DNA of 64,000 nucleotides. Source: Gammaproteobacteria bacterium. GTDB taxonomy: Bacteria; Pseudomonadota; Gammaproteobacteria; Pseudomonadales; Halieaceae. The DNA lies in NCBI GenBank assembly GCA_030427085.1, contig JAUHXH010000004.1:1-64000 (forward strand), read 5' to 3'. Both the position numbers and the translations under genes were made by a program. Shown here one piece after another: positions 1-11,785 of the stretch (position 1 is the first letter of the stretch; each line of letters opens with the position of its first letter). The notes under the pieces were generated by a model. It was not told where the DNA came from. It did no database searches and was given only the letters and a program-made list of their open reading frames with translations.

Positions 1-126
1 TGATGTGTCTGATAGTTAGCAACTACCAACACTACAAGTGCCCACACAATTGTCTTCATCTAGTTGTTAATCAGCACCAGGCCGCCAGGGCCGTGGTAGT
101 CGGTGAGGGCTGCCCCCCAACCGAGG
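1..126 (-). other. rrn leader: rRNA operon leader with boxA (rRNA genes off the left edge)
   Basis: Read on the minus strand, this segment resembles the leader between an rRNA promoter and 16S rRNA. A boxA-like TGCTGATTAACA (65-76) is followed by GACAATTGTGTGGGCAC (about 38-54). E. coli rRNA leaders have TGCTCTTTAACA followed by GACAATCTGTGTGGGCAC at the same spacing. BoxA recruits the Nus antitermination complex. No mature rRNA lies in the window; the 16S gene is inferred to begin shortly left of position 1. Confidence 0.75.
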
Positions 127-132
127 ACGCGT

Positions 133-160
133 ATTATACAGAGCGGCGATTGCTTGGCAA
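133..160 (-). promoter_or_regulatory. Downstream rRNA-type promoter (P2)
   Basis: On the minus strand TTGCCA (155-160) is followed after 16 bp by TATAAT (133-138). The discriminator is GC-rich (ACGCGTCC), as in stringently controlled rRNA promoters. Upstream lies an A/T-rich tract (about 165-182) resembling an UP element. The start would be near 126, ahead of boxA. Confidence 0.75.
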
Positions 161-297
161 CATAAATTTGAAAAAATTTAACGTTGCGACTGGCCTTTTC
201 GCCACCTCACCTTTCAATCCTAAATATTTGAAATAATTAGAATTTCGAGGTCCCTCACATCGCGCCTTTGAAGGCCCGACCGCGTCGAGGGAGGCGC

Positions 298-326
298 ACT
301 ATACGCAGAGCGAATGTGTGGCGCAA
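298..326 (-). promoter_or_regulatory. Upstream rRNA-type promoter (P1)
   Basis: On the minus strand TTGCGC (321-326) is separated by 17 bp from TATAGT (298-303). The discriminator GCGCCTCCC is GC-rich. An A/T-rich tract (about 337-350) sits upstream like an UP element. With the promoter at 133-160 it forms the tandem P1/P2 layout known for rRNA operons. It lies just downstream of the tyrS stop. Confidence 0.65.
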
Positions 327-423
327 GCCCCTGTGTGAAAAAAATTTACAAGGGGCGGATTTTTACCGCCATCACAGGCTCCTGGGATTAAGTTTAGACC
401 ACGGAAAACGCTGTCGCCGGTGT

Positions 424-1722
424 TTAGGCCAGCTCAAACAGGTGATATTTCTTCTTGCCCAAGCGCACCAGGTAAAAGCGCCCAAAATAAGACGCATCTT
501 CAGCGAAGCACTGCCCGGGCTCAGCGTTTTGCGCCATGCCCACAGCCGCACCATTAATCCAGACCGCATCGCGGCCCAGCGCATCTTTTACCTGCTTGCC
601 AGAAGCTGCCAGTCCGGCATCAGTAAATAACTGCGTGAGCAGCTGGCCGCCAAGCGCAGACCGCTGCAATTCCGAACTTGGCAGGCCGTCCTGGCGGAGC
701 TGTTCGAAATCTGACTCAGACAGCGCATCGTGAGAACCACTGAACAGTGCCTCGGTGATTCTCAACGCAGCCTGCAATCCCTCATCGCCATGGACCAGTC
801 GTGTCACTTCCCGCGCCAACACTCCTTGCGCCTCGGGGCGACCCTGGCGTTCAGCATCAGCTTTCTCCAGTGCATCAATTTCTGTCACCGGCAGGAAAGT
901 GAAGTATTTGAGGAAGCGATAGACGTCCGCATCCGCAGTGCCCAGCCAGAACTGATAGAAGGCATAGGGCGAGGTGCGGCGCGGATCCAGCCATATGGTG
1001 CCGGACTCCGTCTTGCCGAATTTAGTGCCGTCGGACTTGGTGATCAACGGCATAGTCAGGCCAAACACCTGCTTGCCGTGCATCCGCCGCGCGAGGTCGA
1101 TGCCACCCGTGATATTGCCCCACTGGTCTGAACCGCCAATCTGCAGACTGCAATCCTGACGCGCTGCCAGTTCGGCAAAATCATAGGACTGAAGGATCAT
1201 GTAGGTGAATTCAGTAAAGCTGATGCCACTGCCTTCACGCTCGATCCGCTGCTTGACCGACTCCTTCTGGATCATGGCGTTGACCGAGAAGTGCTTGCCG
1301 ACGTCACGCAGAAAAGCGAGCACATCCATGCCGCCGATCCAGTCGAGGTTGTTCACCACCTCTGCGGCATTGTCATTACAGTCAAAGTCGATAAAGGCGG
1401 ACACCTGAGACTTCAGCTTTTCCACCCAGCCAGCAACAACATCCGGCGTATTGAGCTGACGCTCCTGCGCCTTGAAACTGGGGTCGCCGATCAGTCCGGT
1501 AGCACCACCGACCAGGGCGAGGGGCTTGTGCCCGGCCTCCTGGAAACGGCGCAACATCAGCAGCGGCACGAGAGAGCCGATATGTAGACTGTCGGCAGTG
1601 GGGTCGAAGCCGCAATACAGAGTGCGCGAACCACCGTCCAGCCATTGCGGGAGCTGATCTTCCCCCGCGATCTGGAAAATCAATCCGCGTGCCTGCAAAT
1701 CTGCCAACAGTTCACTGCTCAT
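424..1722 (-). CDS. tyrS: Tyrosyl-tRNA synthetase
   Basis: Class I aminoacyl-tRNA synthetase that charges tRNA-Tyr with tyrosine in the cytoplasm; 432 aa, the usual length. The HIGH-type motif appears as HIGSLVPLL after [11 protein letters not shown]. The tyrosine pocket shows GGSDQWGN, and the KMSKS equivalent is KFGKT. A C-terminal S4-like RNA-binding domain includes [14 protein letters not shown]. The start at 1722 gives [13 protein letters not shown], which matches the E. coli N-terminus. An in-frame ATG at 1773 has a better Shine-Dalgarno (AAGGGGGG) and would add 17 residues, so the start is not fully settled. It is divergent from the M23 peptidase gene, and its 3' end faces the rRNA promoters. 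Confidence 0.97.
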   Translation of the reverse strand: MSSELLADLQARGLIFQIAGEDQLPQWLDGGSRTLYCGFDPTADSLHIGSLVPLLMLRRFQEAGHKPLALVGGATGLIGDPSFKAQERQLNTPDVVAGWVEKLKSQVSAFIDFDCNDNAAEVVNNLDWIGGMDVLAFLRDVGKHFSVNAMIQKESVKQRIEREGSGISFTEFTYMILQSYDFAELAARQDCSLQIGGSDQWGNITGGIDLARRMHGKQVFGLTMPLITKSDGTKFGKTESGTIWLDPRRTSPYAFYQFWLGTADADVYRFLKYFTFLPVTEIDALEKADAERQGRPEAQGVLAREVTRLVHGDEGLQAALRITEALFSGSHDALSESDFEQLRQDGLPSSELQRSALGGQLLTQLFTDAGLAASGKQVKDALGRDAVWINGAAVGMAQNAEPGQCFAEDASYFGRFYLVRLGKKKYHLFELA

Positions 1723-1835
1723 AATGCCGTCTCGAGGCCCCTGGCCTGTGCCTGAAAAATGGGCGCCAACCATACAACACCCCCCTTCAAATGCAAGGAA
1801 AAACGGGGTTTCCGGGGTGTCATACGGTGGTCATC

Positions 1836-1844
1836 TGGTATACT
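1836..1844 (+). promoter_or_regulatory. Extended -10 promoter element for the M23-anmK operon
   Basis: TG-G-TATACT is an extended -10 element about 27 bp upstream of the expected transcript start to ATG distance at 1878. No clear -35 hexamer sits at the right spacing, which is acceptable for extended -10 promoters. This is a reading of the sequence only. Confidence 0.4.
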
Positions 1845-1877
1845 CGCCCGCATCGAAATAACGAATTAGATCGGGAC

Positions 1878-3299
1878 ATGTCCGCAGCGAACAAAAAGCG
1901 GGGGGCCACCGCGATTCGCAGCCAGTCGTCGTTTCCACGCCAACACCTGTGGATCGCCGCGGGCCTGTCGATCGCCGTTATCCTCACCGCCACCCTGATA
2001 CCCAGCGAAAATGTGGAGGCAAATCGCCCCGCAGTCAGCGCCCTTGCGTCTGAAACCATCGAAGGGAAGCACGACGCAATCAGCTCAGACGCGCTGCTCA
2101 GCGAGATCGCCGTAGTAAGCACTCCCTTACTCCCCGAAGCAGAGGAACCCGAGCCCGAACCACAATGGGCGGAGCACACCGTAGGCAATGGGGACAATCT
2201 GTCGCTGATCTTTAGCCGCGCGGGCTTTAGTGACCGCGACGTCTACAACATCGTCAACAAAGGCGAGGGCGGCAAAGCGCTGACCCGTATCTTCCCAGGG
2301 CAGACTATTGCCTTCCTGGCGGATGACGCCGGTGACCTGCAAGCGCTGAAGCACATAGTTTCTCCCCTAGAAACCACCGTCTACGAACTGGGCGACTCGG
2401 GCTTCAGTTCGCGCAAGGAAGTTCGCTCGCCCGAAGTGCGCACCACCTGGGCGACGGGTGTGATCGAATCCTCATTGTTTATGGCAGGAACGGACGCCGG
2501 GCTGTCCAACAACCTGATCATGGAAGTGGCCAACATTTTCGGCGGCGTGATCGACTTCGTGCTGGACCCCCGCCAGGGCGACACCATGCACGTGCTGTAC
2601 GAGCAGCTCTACCTGGATGGCGAACGCTACGGCGACGGCAACGTCATCGCCGCTGCATTCACCAACCAGGGCAAAACCTTCAACGCCTTCCGCTATACCG
2701 ACGCCAACGGCGATAGCAACTTCTACAATGAAGAAGGCGTAAGCATGCGCAAAGCCTTCCTGATGGCACCGCTGGACTTCACGCGTATCAGCGGCAATTT
2801 CAATCCGCGTCGCATGCACCCCATTTATAAAACCGTACGCCCACACCGTGGCACAGACTACGCCGCGCCACGCGGCACACCGGTCTTTGCCGCCGGCGAC
2901 GGTCGTGTTATCGCAGCCGGCTACACCAAACCCAACGGCAACTACGTGTTTATCCAGCACGGCGAGCAGTACGTGACCAAGTACCTTCACCTGCACAAGC
3001 GCAAGGTGAGCAAGGGCCAGCGAGTGTCCCAGAGTCAGATTATCGGTACCGTCGGTTCCACTGGCGCCGCCACCGGCCCGCACCTGCACTATGAATTCCT
3101 GGTGAACGGTGTTCACCGCAATCCGCGCACGATTCACCGTAAGCTACCCAAGGCTAAAACACTGCCCGAGGCAGAGATGCCCACCTTCCTGGCCAGCATC
3201 AGCGCACAACGCCTGCAGCTGGCCGCCCTGAATACGGAAGGAACCGTGGCGCTTAGCGACAACAGCGCGCCCGAATCACCCGCCAACACCTCCCCGTGA
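1878..3299 (+). CDS. M23 family peptidoglycan DD-endopeptidase (MepM-like)
   Basis: Predicted periplasmic zinc endopeptidase that cuts peptidoglycan cross-links to allow wall growth; 473 aa. One hydrophobic segment at about residues 24-42 acts as a signal anchor. A LysM/OapA-like domain follows near 95-150. The C-terminal M23 domain has HRGTDYAAP (H323, D327) and HLHYEF (H402, H404), the zinc ligands and catalytic histidine of LytM enzymes. The start at 1878 is preferred over an upstream one because the upstream extension runs through the promoter. The stop overlaps the anmK start by four bases (GTGA), indicating translational coupling. Pairing with a peptidoglycan-recycling kinase, and a bactofilin nearby, fits a wall-remodelling role. 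Confidence 0.93.
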   Translation: MSAANKKRGATAIRSQSSFPRQHLWIAAGLSIAVILTATLIPSENVEANRPAVSALASETIEGKHDAISSDALLSEIAVVSTPLLPEAEEPEPEPQWAEHTVGNGDNLSLIFSRAGFSDRDVYNIVNKGEGGKALTRIFPGQTIAFLADDAGDLQALKHIVSPLETTVYELGDSGFSSRKEVRSPEVRTTWATGVIESSLFMAGTDAGLSNNLIMEVANIFGGVIDFVLDPRQGDTMHVLYEQLYLDGERYGDGNVIAAAFTNQGKTFNAFRYTDANGDSNFYNEEGVSMRKAFLMAPLDFTRISGNFNPRRMHPIYKTVRPHRGTDYAAPRGTPVFAAGDGRVIAAGYTKPNGNYVFIQHGEQYVTKYLHLHKRKVSKGQRVSQSQIIGTVGSTGAATGPHLHYEFLVNGVHRNPRTIHRKLPKAKTLPEAEMPTFLASISAQRLQLAALNTEGTVALSDNSAPESPANTSP

Positions 3300-4429
3300 C
3301 CGGACAACTGCTGCTGGGGCTGATTTCCGGCACCAGCGTCGACGGCATCGACTGCGCCCTGCTCCAACAGCAGGGCAATGCGTTTGAACTGCTGGCCACC
3401 CGTGCCCACCCCTTGTCGGACTCCCTCACCGAAGCCGTTCACGCTTTGTGCCAGAGTGGGCCTGATGAAATCGAGCGTCTCGGCGTAACTGACAGACTGC
3501 TGGCGCAGGCATTTGCCGAAGGCGCACTTCAATTGCTGGAACAGGCCAATGTAAAACCCTCTGACGTGCGCGCCATTGGTAGCCACGGCCAGACCATTCG
3601 GCACCGCCCTGTGGCCGGCGGCCACTCGCCCGAACAGGCCTTCACATTACAGATTGGGGACCCGAACACCCTTGCCGAATTAACGGGTATTACCACTGTG
3701 GCCGATTTTCGGCGCCGGGATATGGCTGCCGGTGGCGAAGGCGCGCCGCTGGCACCAGCTTTCCATGCCGCAGCCTTCGCGCAAGCGGGAGAATATCGCG
3801 TTATCGCCAATATCGGCGGTATCTCCAACCTGAGCCACCTGGACGGAGAGACGCTGGTATGCGGCTATGACTGTGGGCCCGGCAACACCCTGATGGACCA
3901 CTGGATAGCGCGTCATCGCAACGAGCCCTTCGATCGGGACGGCAACTGGGCCTCTCAGTTCGACCCTGACGAGACATTGCTGGAAAAGCTTCTCACCCAC
4001 CCCTTTCTCGCGCTGACGCCACCAAAGAGTAGTGGCCGCGAGGAATTTCACCTGACCTGGCTGAACCAGATCCTGGCCCAGATGGCACCACTGGAGGTAG
4101 GCGTTGTGCAGTCGACACTGATGAGCTTTACCGTGGAAAGCCTTGCGCAGGCGATGGAAGCGAACGCCAGCACCGTGGATGGGCTCTATGTCTGTGGAGG
4201 CGGCGCGTTTAACGGGGAATTAATGAACCGGCTTGAGCGGCGACTGCCCGCTACCAGAGTGGCTTCCACCCAGGATCTCGGGATTGACCCCACCTGGGTA
4301 GAAGCGGCCTGTTTTGCCTGGCTGGCCGGGCGCACACTGGATGCACTACCGGGTAATGCGCCAGCGGTCACGGGCGCAGTGGGAGAAAGAATTCTGGGGG
4401 GAATTTACCCCGGGAAAAATCGGAGCTGA
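3296..4429 (+). CDS. anmK: Anhydro-N-acetylmuramic acid kinase
   Basis: Cytoplasmic kinase that phosphorylates 1,6-anhydro-MurNAc with ring opening to give MurNAc-6-phosphate, a step in cell-wall recycling. The 377-residue protein has the family features in order: N-terminal GTSVDGIDCAL, then GDPNTLAELTGI, RRDMAAGGEGAP and DCGPGNTLMD. The start is GTG at 3296, inside the end of the M23 gene, so the two are very likely co-translated. It is convergent with erpA, with only six bases between the stops and no terminator hairpin there. Confidence 0.97.
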   Translation: MTGQLLLGLISGTSVDGIDCALLQQQGNAFELLATRAHPLSDSLTEAVHALCQSGPDEIERLGVTDRLLAQAFAEGALQLLEQANVKPSDVRAIGSHGQTIRHRPVAGGHSPEQAFTLQIGDPNTLAELTGITTVADFRRRDMAAGGEGAPLAPAFHAAAFAQAGEYRVIANIGGISNLSHLDGETLVCGYDCGPGNTLMDHWIARHRNEPFDRDGNWASQFDPDETLLEKLLTHPFLALTPPKSSGREEFHLTWLNQILAQMAPLEVGVVQSTLMSFTVESLAQAMEANASTVDGLYVCGGGAFNGELMNRLERRLPATRVASTQDLGIDPTWVEAACFAWLAGRTLDALPGNAPAVTGAVGERILGGIYPGKNRS

Positions 4430-4435
4430 ATCAGC

Positions 4436-4789
4436 TTAGATCGAGAATGATGATCCGCAACCGCAGGTAGTGGTTGCATTGGGGTTGGTCACCACGAAGC
4501 GGGAACCTTCCAGGCCTTCAGTGTAGTCCACTTCTGATCCGGCCAGGTATTGGAAACTCAGCGGGTCGATCAGCACCGTCACGCCCTCGCGCTCCACCGC
4601 TGTGTCGTCCTCAGCTTGCAGTTCGTCGAAGGTAAATCCGTATTGGAAGCCAGAGCAGCCGCCACCGGTGATAAACACGCGCAGCTTCAGCTCGTTGTTC
4701 TCTTCCTCAGCAATCAATGCCTGCACCTTGCGCACGGCGCGCTCGGACAGGTTGATGGAGCTGGGATTGAATGATTCGGCAACGGACAT
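4436..4789 (-). CDS. erpA: Iron-sulfur cluster insertion protein ErpA
   Basis: A-type carrier that delivers Fe-S clusters to apo-proteins, including isoprenoid-synthesis enzymes. Length is 117 aa, typical. The three cluster-binding cysteines are visible: C45 in GGGCSGF, and C109 and C111 in TTCGCGSS near the C-terminus. No isc operon genes adjoin it, which favours ErpA over IscA. It lies downstream of the bactofilin gene on the same strand with about 96 bp between them, so it may have its own promoter. Confidence 0.93.
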   Translation of the reverse strand: MSVAESFNPSSINLSERAVRKVQALIAEEENNELKLRVFITGGGCSGFQYGFTFDELQAEDDTAVEREGVTVLIDPLSFQYLAGSEVDYTEGLEGSRFVVTNPNATTTCGCGSSFSI

Positions 4790-4885
4790 GGGGTTAAATC
4801 TCTATCTTCCCTTTACGGAACTACCCCGCCGCTACCACAGCAGCGGGCCAGTCAGTATGCTAAACCCGACCAAATTAGTCAAGAT

Positions 4886-5347
4886 TTAGCTAGCGGGTGC
4901 CTCTGCGCCACTGAGCTCGACGGCCGAGGCGGAAGTGTCAGATTTTTTGCTGTTTTTGGCGCCGCGGCCGGCCGGCTCTGCCACCGCCTGGTGCTGCAGG
5001 CTGCCGTTCACTTCGGCACCAACCGCCATCTCTACCAGCACGTATTGCACGTCACCTTCCACCCGGGCCTTGTTGGCCAGTTCGAGGTGTTTGGTGGACG
5101 TGACATTGCCCTGAATACTGCCGTTGATCACCACGGACGGGGCACGGATATCACCCTCGACGCGGCCCTTGTCGACCACACGCACCAGCGCTTCGGTTTC
5201 CGGCTCTGCAATGATGTTGCCGACGACGGTGCCTTCAACGTCCAGCGTGCCAGTGAAATGAACGTCACCAACGATGCGGGTATCCCTGGAGATCAGGGTC
5301 GTGGCGCTGGACGAGGGAATCGATGCTTTTTTGTTACCACCCAACAT
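4886..5347 (-). CDS. Bactofilin (polymer-forming cytoskeletal protein)
   Basis: Bactofilins polymerise without nucleotide into membrane-associated filaments that place wall enzymes. The 153-residue protein has a short disordered N-terminus, a repetitive beta-helix core at about residues 20-120 (runs such as DVEGTVVGNI and VEGDIRAPSVVING) and a charged, disordered tail. AGGAGAA precedes the ATG. The start overlaps the end of the upstream coiled-coil gene by 14 bases. In several bacteria bactofilins work with M23 endopeptidases; one lies about 1.6 kb away on the other strand, which is suggestive only. Confidence 0.92.
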   Translation of the reverse strand: MLGGNKKASIPSSSATTLISRDTRIVGDVHFTGTLDVEGTVVGNIIAEPETEALVRVVDKGRVEGDIRAPSVVINGSIQGNVTSTKHLELANKARVEGDVQYVLVEMAVGAEVNGSLQHQAVAEPAGRGAKNSKKSDTSASAVELSGAEAPAS

Positions 5348-6107
5348 GAGAGAACTTCTCCTGTACCTGCCAGGGAACCTGCAGCCTGGCCTCTGCCTTA
5401 TTCGGTTTGGTCGAGCGGGCTGTTATGGTCAGCTCAAGCGGCTCAAAGCCCTCGGGCAGCGTCACGCTCCCCTCGACTACCTGAAAATACCGGAATCGCA
5501 AAGGAATCACATCACTGTTTTGAGAATTCGACAGATTTTCCAGATCGAGGGTCTGCAGTTCGCCATTGACGCTACCGGCCAACTCCATTGCCAGGTCGCC
5601 GATCAGCACGCTGTGCTTGCGGGCCTCCTGCTGAGCCACCACGCGATAGCGGTACTCGCGCGGCAGGCCAGTGGCCACCACTTCCACGGGGCGCAGGCTC
5701 AGCCCTTTGGGTAGCGCCTCGGGAGCCATGATGCTCTTGTAGAAGTTCAGCGCCTGTTCCAGGTCGGCAATTTCCCCGCGCTGCTCCGACAACTCCCGCC
5801 GCACCATCTCCAGCGCGGCCACATCCACTTCGCGCCGATCCTGCTGCAGCTGCGCTGAGCGCTCCTGCTCCTGGACTTGTTGCGCGAGGGAGGCATTGTC
5901 ACGCTTGAGTTGGCGGAACTCTCCTGGATCTACACCCATTCCGGAATACGCGGCCTGCTGACCCAGAAACACGCCCACCCCGAGGATGACAGCGGCCAGC
6001 AAGGTAAAAACCAGCACCTGGATTTCCCGCAGGCGCACGTGTTGGCGCCTGACGACTGTACGGTATTTCTCGCTACTCAAATCGACTCCCGGAGTTGGCG
6101 CCGGCAC
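5334..6107 (-). CDS. Single-pass coiled-coil membrane protein (DUF6776-like)
   Basis: No defined function is known to me. The 257-residue protein has a short cytoplasmic N-terminus, one transmembrane helix at about residues 30-50 and a coiled coil of charged heptads at about 60-130. A beta-rich periplasmic domain follows (about 140-257). The layout suggests a periplasmic scaffold. It starts with GTG three bases after the argC stop, and its end overlaps the bactofilin start by 14 bases. The argC-this gene-bactofilin-erpA order is recalled from Pseudomonas-type genomes and suggests a partner of the bactofilin. The DUF6776 name is from memory. Confidence 0.8.
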   Translation of the reverse strand: MPAPTPGVDLSSEKYRTVVRRQHVRLREIQVLVFTLLAAVILGVGVFLGQQAAYSGMGVDPGEFRQLKRDNASLAQQVQEQERSAQLQQDRREVDVAALEMVRRELSEQRGEIADLEQALNFYKSIMAPEALPKGLSLRPVEVVATGLPREYRYRVVAQQEARKHSVLIGDLAMELAGSVNGELQTLDLENLSNSQNSDVIPLRFRYFQVVEGSVTLPEGFEPLELTITARSTKPNKAEARLQVPWQVQEKFSHVGW

Positions 6108-6110
6108 CCG

Positions 6111-7142
6111 TCAGGGCAGCAGTCCTACCTGCTGCAGCCCCGCGTCCTCCGGCATTCCGAGCATGATATTCATATTCTGGATGGCCTGCCCAGACGCGCC
6201 CTTGACCAAATTGTCGATCACGCTCATCACCACCACCGTATCGCGCCCCTGTGGTTGTGCGACGGCCAGTTGGCAACGGTTGGCACCCTTTACGGTACGG
6301 GTCTGGGGGCAATGGCCGGCGGGCAGTACATCGACGAAGGGCTCATCGGCGTAGGTGTTTTCAAACAGGGCCTGAAGGTCGCCCGCGTCGCCGGTCAAAC
6401 GCCCGTAGAGCGTGGCGTGGATTCCGCGCACCATGGGCAACAAATGCGGCACAAAGGTCACCTCCACCGGGCTACCGGCAATATCCCCAAGCGACTGCTC
6501 GATCTCCGGCAAGTGACGGTGCCCCGCCACACCGTAGGCCTTGAAGCTTCCCGCGGTCTCGGCCAGCAGGGTATCGATTTTTGCCTGCCGGCCGGCACCG
6601 GAGGCGCCGGAGGCGGCATTGGCAATGATGCCCTTACGGTCGATCAAATTCGTCTGCAACAGCGGCAACAAACCCAGCTGCACGGCGGTGGGGTAACAGC
6701 CCGGACAGGCAACGAGCGAAGCCTGGGCAATTTGGGCGCGATTGAGTTCAGGCAAACCGTACACAGCCTGCGCCAGCAAATCCGGGCTCGCATGGGGCTC
6801 GCCATACCATTCGGACCACAATTGCGCGTCTCGAATCCGATAGTCCGCCGACAGGTCCACCACGCGGGCACCCGCTTGCAGCAGTTCCGGCACCAGATTC
6901 ATGGCCACATTGTGGGGCGTGGCGAAAAACACCACGTCGCAAGCGGCCAGTTCCTTTACGTTCGGCTCCGTGAAGCACAGGTTGTAGAGGCCTCGAAGGT
7001 TGGGAAAAAGGTCGTCTACCCGGCGGCCACTTTCAGCACGCGAGGTGATGGCTACCACCTCTGCCTGCGGGTGCGAGGCCAGCAAGCGCAACAATTCCAC
7101 CCCGGTGTATCCGGTACCCCCAACAATCCCTACCCTGGCCAC
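6111..7142 (-). CDS. argC: N-acetyl-gamma-glutamyl-phosphate reductase
   Basis: NADPH-dependent third step of arginine biosynthesis, reducing N-acetylglutamyl-phosphate to the semialdehyde. The start is GTG at 7142 with a perfect AGGAGG just upstream, giving [14 protein letters not shown], the NADP-binding N-terminus, and the usual length of 343 aa. The catalytic cysteine is C149 in VACPGCYPT. An upstream in-frame ATG at 7229 would run into the divergent ClC gene region and lacks family similarity. First gene of a probable operon with the coiled-coil and bactofilin genes. Confidence 0.96.
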   Translation of the reverse strand: MARVGIVGGTGYTGVELLRLLASHPQAEVVAITSRAESGRRVDDLFPNLRGLYNLCFTEPNVKELAACDVVFFATPHNVAMNLVPELLQAGARVVDLSADYRIRDAQLWSEWYGEPHASPDLLAQAVYGLPELNRAQIAQASLVACPGCYPTAVQLGLLPLLQTNLIDRKGIIANAASGASGAGRQAKIDTLLAETAGSFKAYGVAGHRHLPEIEQSLGDIAGSPVEVTFVPHLLPMVRGIHATLYGRLTGDAGDLQALFENTYADEPFVDVLPAGHCPQTRTVKGANRCQLAVAQPQGRDTVVVMSVIDNLVKGASGQAIQNMNIMLGMPEDAGLQQVGLLP

Positions 7143-7243
7143 AATGCCTCCTGTGTTTCGTTCGTTAATTTGGCCGACCAGTATAAAAGCATTGCCGCTC
7201 GGGATAACTGGTAATATTGGCGCATTCATTCGGTGGAGTGCCC

Positions 7244-8968
7244 GTGCGCCAACAGTTCAGGAATTACCGCGACTATCTCTATTCGTACGAACACGTATTT
7301 CCCTACGCCGTTCTGGGAGTCGTGGGCGGCGTCGGCTCGGCGGCTCTGGTGCTGGTCTTCGATGCGGCCATCGGCTGGATGGCCATGCTGTGGAATGTTG
7401 GCGAGCGGGGCGAAAACTTCGAGGCGCTGCCCCGCTGGATGCACTTTGCCTTGCCTGCCGCGGGCGCTGCGATGCTTGGCCTGGTCTTTACCTTTATACG
7501 CAAGGAGCATCGCGACACCGGTGTGGTCCACGTGCTCTCCCGCATGGATACTCACTACGGCGCCCTGCCGTGGCAGAACGCACTGGTACAATTACTGGGT
7601 GGCGCCTTTGCCCTCGCCACCGGACAGTCCGGCGGTAGGGAGGGGCCTGGCGTGCATCTTGGGGCGGCTGCCAACAGCCTGCTCGGTCAGGCGCTCCACC
7701 TGCCGAACAACAGCCTGCGTGTGCTAGTGGCCTGTGGCGCGGCTGGCAGTATCTCCGTAGCTTTCAATACTCCCCTGGCCGGTGTGATCTTTGCGATGGA
7801 AGTGGTGGTCGCGGAATACACCGTCATGGGTTTCCTGCCTGTCATCATCGCCGCTGTTTCCGCCATGCTGGTTGGCCAGGCCCTGGGCCGCTCCGATCAC
7901 CTGATTTCCGTGTCCGGGATGGAATTTTCCTCCCTGTCGGAAGTGCCCTTCGTCCTGCTGGTTGGCTTGTGTGCTGGCGTCCTGGTGGCGCTGTTCACCC
8001 GAGTCAGTCGTTACAGTGCCCGCTTGCAGGCTCGATTGGGCGTGGGCTGGCGTTTTTGCCTTGCGGGCATCTTTACCGGTTTATTGGCATTGTGGGTTCC
8101 CGAAGTGTTGGGTGTGGGCACTGATTCGCTGCGCTTGATCATGCTGGGCGAAATGGGCATCGCGACGCTCGCCATGCTGATGTTTGCCAAGGTGCTCGCC
8201 ACGGGGGTAACCACCGGGCTCGGCATGCCGGTGGGCCTGATCGGCCCCAATATGTTGATCGGCGCCTGCCTTGGTGGATTGCTGGGCGGCTGGGGCATCA
8301 GCCTGATGCCGCAGGTAACTACCGATCTCACACTCTACGTCATCATCGGCATGGCCGCCGCCATGGCCGCTGTATTGAACGCGCCGCTGGCGGCCATCCT
8401 CGCCGTAGTGGAATTGACCGACAACGTTCATGTGGTGATGCAGGCGATGGTCGCTATCGTGGCGGCAAACCTGACCAATACCGAGCTGTTCAAGCACGCC
8501 TCCGCGCACCAGATTGTGCTGCGGCAGTTGCGCCGTCGCGTGCCGGAAGACCCCCTCAACCAGCTCCTGCACCGCACCCATGTCACGCGCACGATGGACA
8601 CCAACGTACGCCGATTGCCGGTCACCCTGGACCCCTCAGCGGCGGAGTCCCTGCGCCACCACAGCGCCCACTGGTGCCTGGTGCAACGCAATGACGATTC
8701 CCTCTACCTCTTGCACGGCAGTGACCTCAGTAACTGGCTACAGGAGAACGTGGTCGAGACGGAACTGGATCTGACTGATTTACCATTGCGGCGATGGTCA
8801 ATCACACGGATCCCCGTCCAGGCCAGTCTGCGCCAGGCCATGGACGCCATGCGCGAACACACTGCCGAGGCGGCCTGCGTATACGGGAAGGGCAATGACG
8901 GTCACCCGGCCCTGCTGGGTGTGGTCACCCGCGAGACCATCGAAAAATTCACCCTGTCGCGCCTGTAA
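7244..8968 (+). CDS. ClC-type chloride channel or H+/Cl- exchanger with C-terminal CBS-like region
   Basis: Inner-membrane ClC-family anion transporter; 574 aa with a hydrophobic core to about residue 430 and a soluble C-terminal region resembling paired CBS domains. The gating glutamate is E133 in [13 protein letters not shown]. Other ClC features are [15 protein letters not shown] and the second-half motif [13 protein letters not shown]. The usual GSGIP chloride-binding motif is replaced by DTGVV (around residue 92), so ion selectivity could differ. The GTG at 7244 is chosen because GGTGGAG lies five bases upstream; GTG at 7238 and TTG at 7217 are alternatives. It is divergent from argC and followed by hemJ after 22 bases. 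Confidence 0.9.
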   Translation: MRQQFRNYRDYLYSYEHVFPYAVLGVVGGVGSAALVLVFDAAIGWMAMLWNVGERGENFEALPRWMHFALPAAGAAMLGLVFTFIRKEHRDTGVVHVLSRMDTHYGALPWQNALVQLLGGAFALATGQSGGREGPGVHLGAAANSLLGQALHLPNNSLRVLVACGAAGSISVAFNTPLAGVIFAMEVVVAEYTVMGFLPVIIAAVSAMLVGQALGRSDHLISVSGMEFSSLSEVPFVLLVGLCAGVLVALFTRVSRYSARLQARLGVGWRFCLAGIFTGLLALWVPEVLGVGTDSLRLIMLGEMGIATLAMLMFAKVLATGVTTGLGMPVGLIGPNMLIGACLGGLLGGWGISLMPQVTTDLTLYVIIGMAAAMAAVLNAPLAAILAVVELTDNVHVVMQAMVAIVAANLTNTELFKHASAHQIVLRQLRRRVPEDPLNQLLHRTHVTRTMDTNVRRLPVTLDPSAAESLRHHSAHWCLVQRNDDSLYLLHGSDLSNWLQENVVETELDLTDLPLRRWSITRIPVQASLRQAMDAMREHTAEAACVYGKGNDGHPALLGVVTRETIEKFTLSRL

Positions 8969-8990
8969 CGCGACACTCACCGGAGGCCAC

Positions 8991-9413
8991 ATGCTCTGGC
9001 TCAAGGCACTTCACATTATCTTTATGGTCTGCTGGTTCGCCGGCCTGTTCTACCTGCCGCGCATTCTGGTCAACTACGCCGCCAGCGAAAACCCGGATAC
9101 CCAAAACCATCTGGCGCAGATGGCGCGGCGCCTGTACCGCTTCGTCACACCTTTTATGGTGTTAACACTGTTGTTCGGCTTCTGGCTCTTGTCTTACAAC
9201 GTGTCCTACTATCTCGGCGCGCCGTGGATGCTGATCAAGCTGGCGGGCGTGGCCTGCCTGGTGTTTTATCACCTGCAGTGCGGGCGCTACGTGCGCGCGG
9301 TTTGCGAACAGCGCGATAACCGCACCCACGTGTACTACCGTTTTTTCAATGAAGTCCCGGTCATTTTCCTGTTTTTGATTATCATCCTCGTTGTGGTGCG
9401 ACCCTTCGAGTAG
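8991..9413 (+). CDS. hemJ: Protoporphyrinogen IX oxidase HemJ
   Basis: Small integral membrane protein (140 aa, four predicted helices) of the HemJ family, which oxidises protoporphyrinogen IX to protoporphyrin IX. The N-terminus MLWLKALHIIFMVCWFAGL carries the conserved histidine (H8). LVFYHLQCGRYVRA and a conserved lysine in LIKLAG are also typical. CGGAGG precedes the ATG at 8991. The position immediately before hemL and hemB supports the haem assignment. No hemG or hemY is visible in the window, which fits HemJ serving this step. Confidence 0.9.
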   Translation: MLWLKALHIIFMVCWFAGLFYLPRILVNYAASENPDTQNHLAQMARRLYRFVTPFMVLTLLFGFWLLSYNVSYYLGAPWMLIKLAGVACLVFYHLQCGRYVRAVCEQRDNRTHVYYRFFNEVPVIFLFLIIILVVVRPFE

Positions 9414-9437
9414 TCCGCAGAATCAATGCCAACACGC

Positions 9438-9443
9438 TATAAT
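9438..9443 (+). promoter_or_regulatory. Probable -10 element upstream of hemL
   Basis: A perfect TATAAT lies about 38 bp before the hemL ATG, inside the short hemJ-hemL gap. The -35 region (around 9415-9420) is poor. It may be an internal promoter that lets hemL-hemB be transcribed apart from the ClC and hemJ genes. Confidence 0.35.
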
Positions 9444-9481
9444 CGCAGGCCAACTTCACACCCAGGAATACCCGATTCTCC

Positions 9482-11781
<2,300 letters not shown>

Positions 11782-11785
11782 AACC

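Noticed and set aside
3-236. Plus-strand 77-codon open frame at the left edge
   Set aside because: It runs across the rRNA promoter and boxA leader on the other strand, with no ribosome site.
5877-7214. Plus-strand open frame (about 445 codons)
   Set aside because: Antisense to argC and the coiled-coil gene; argC has its catalytic cysteine and a strong ribosome site.
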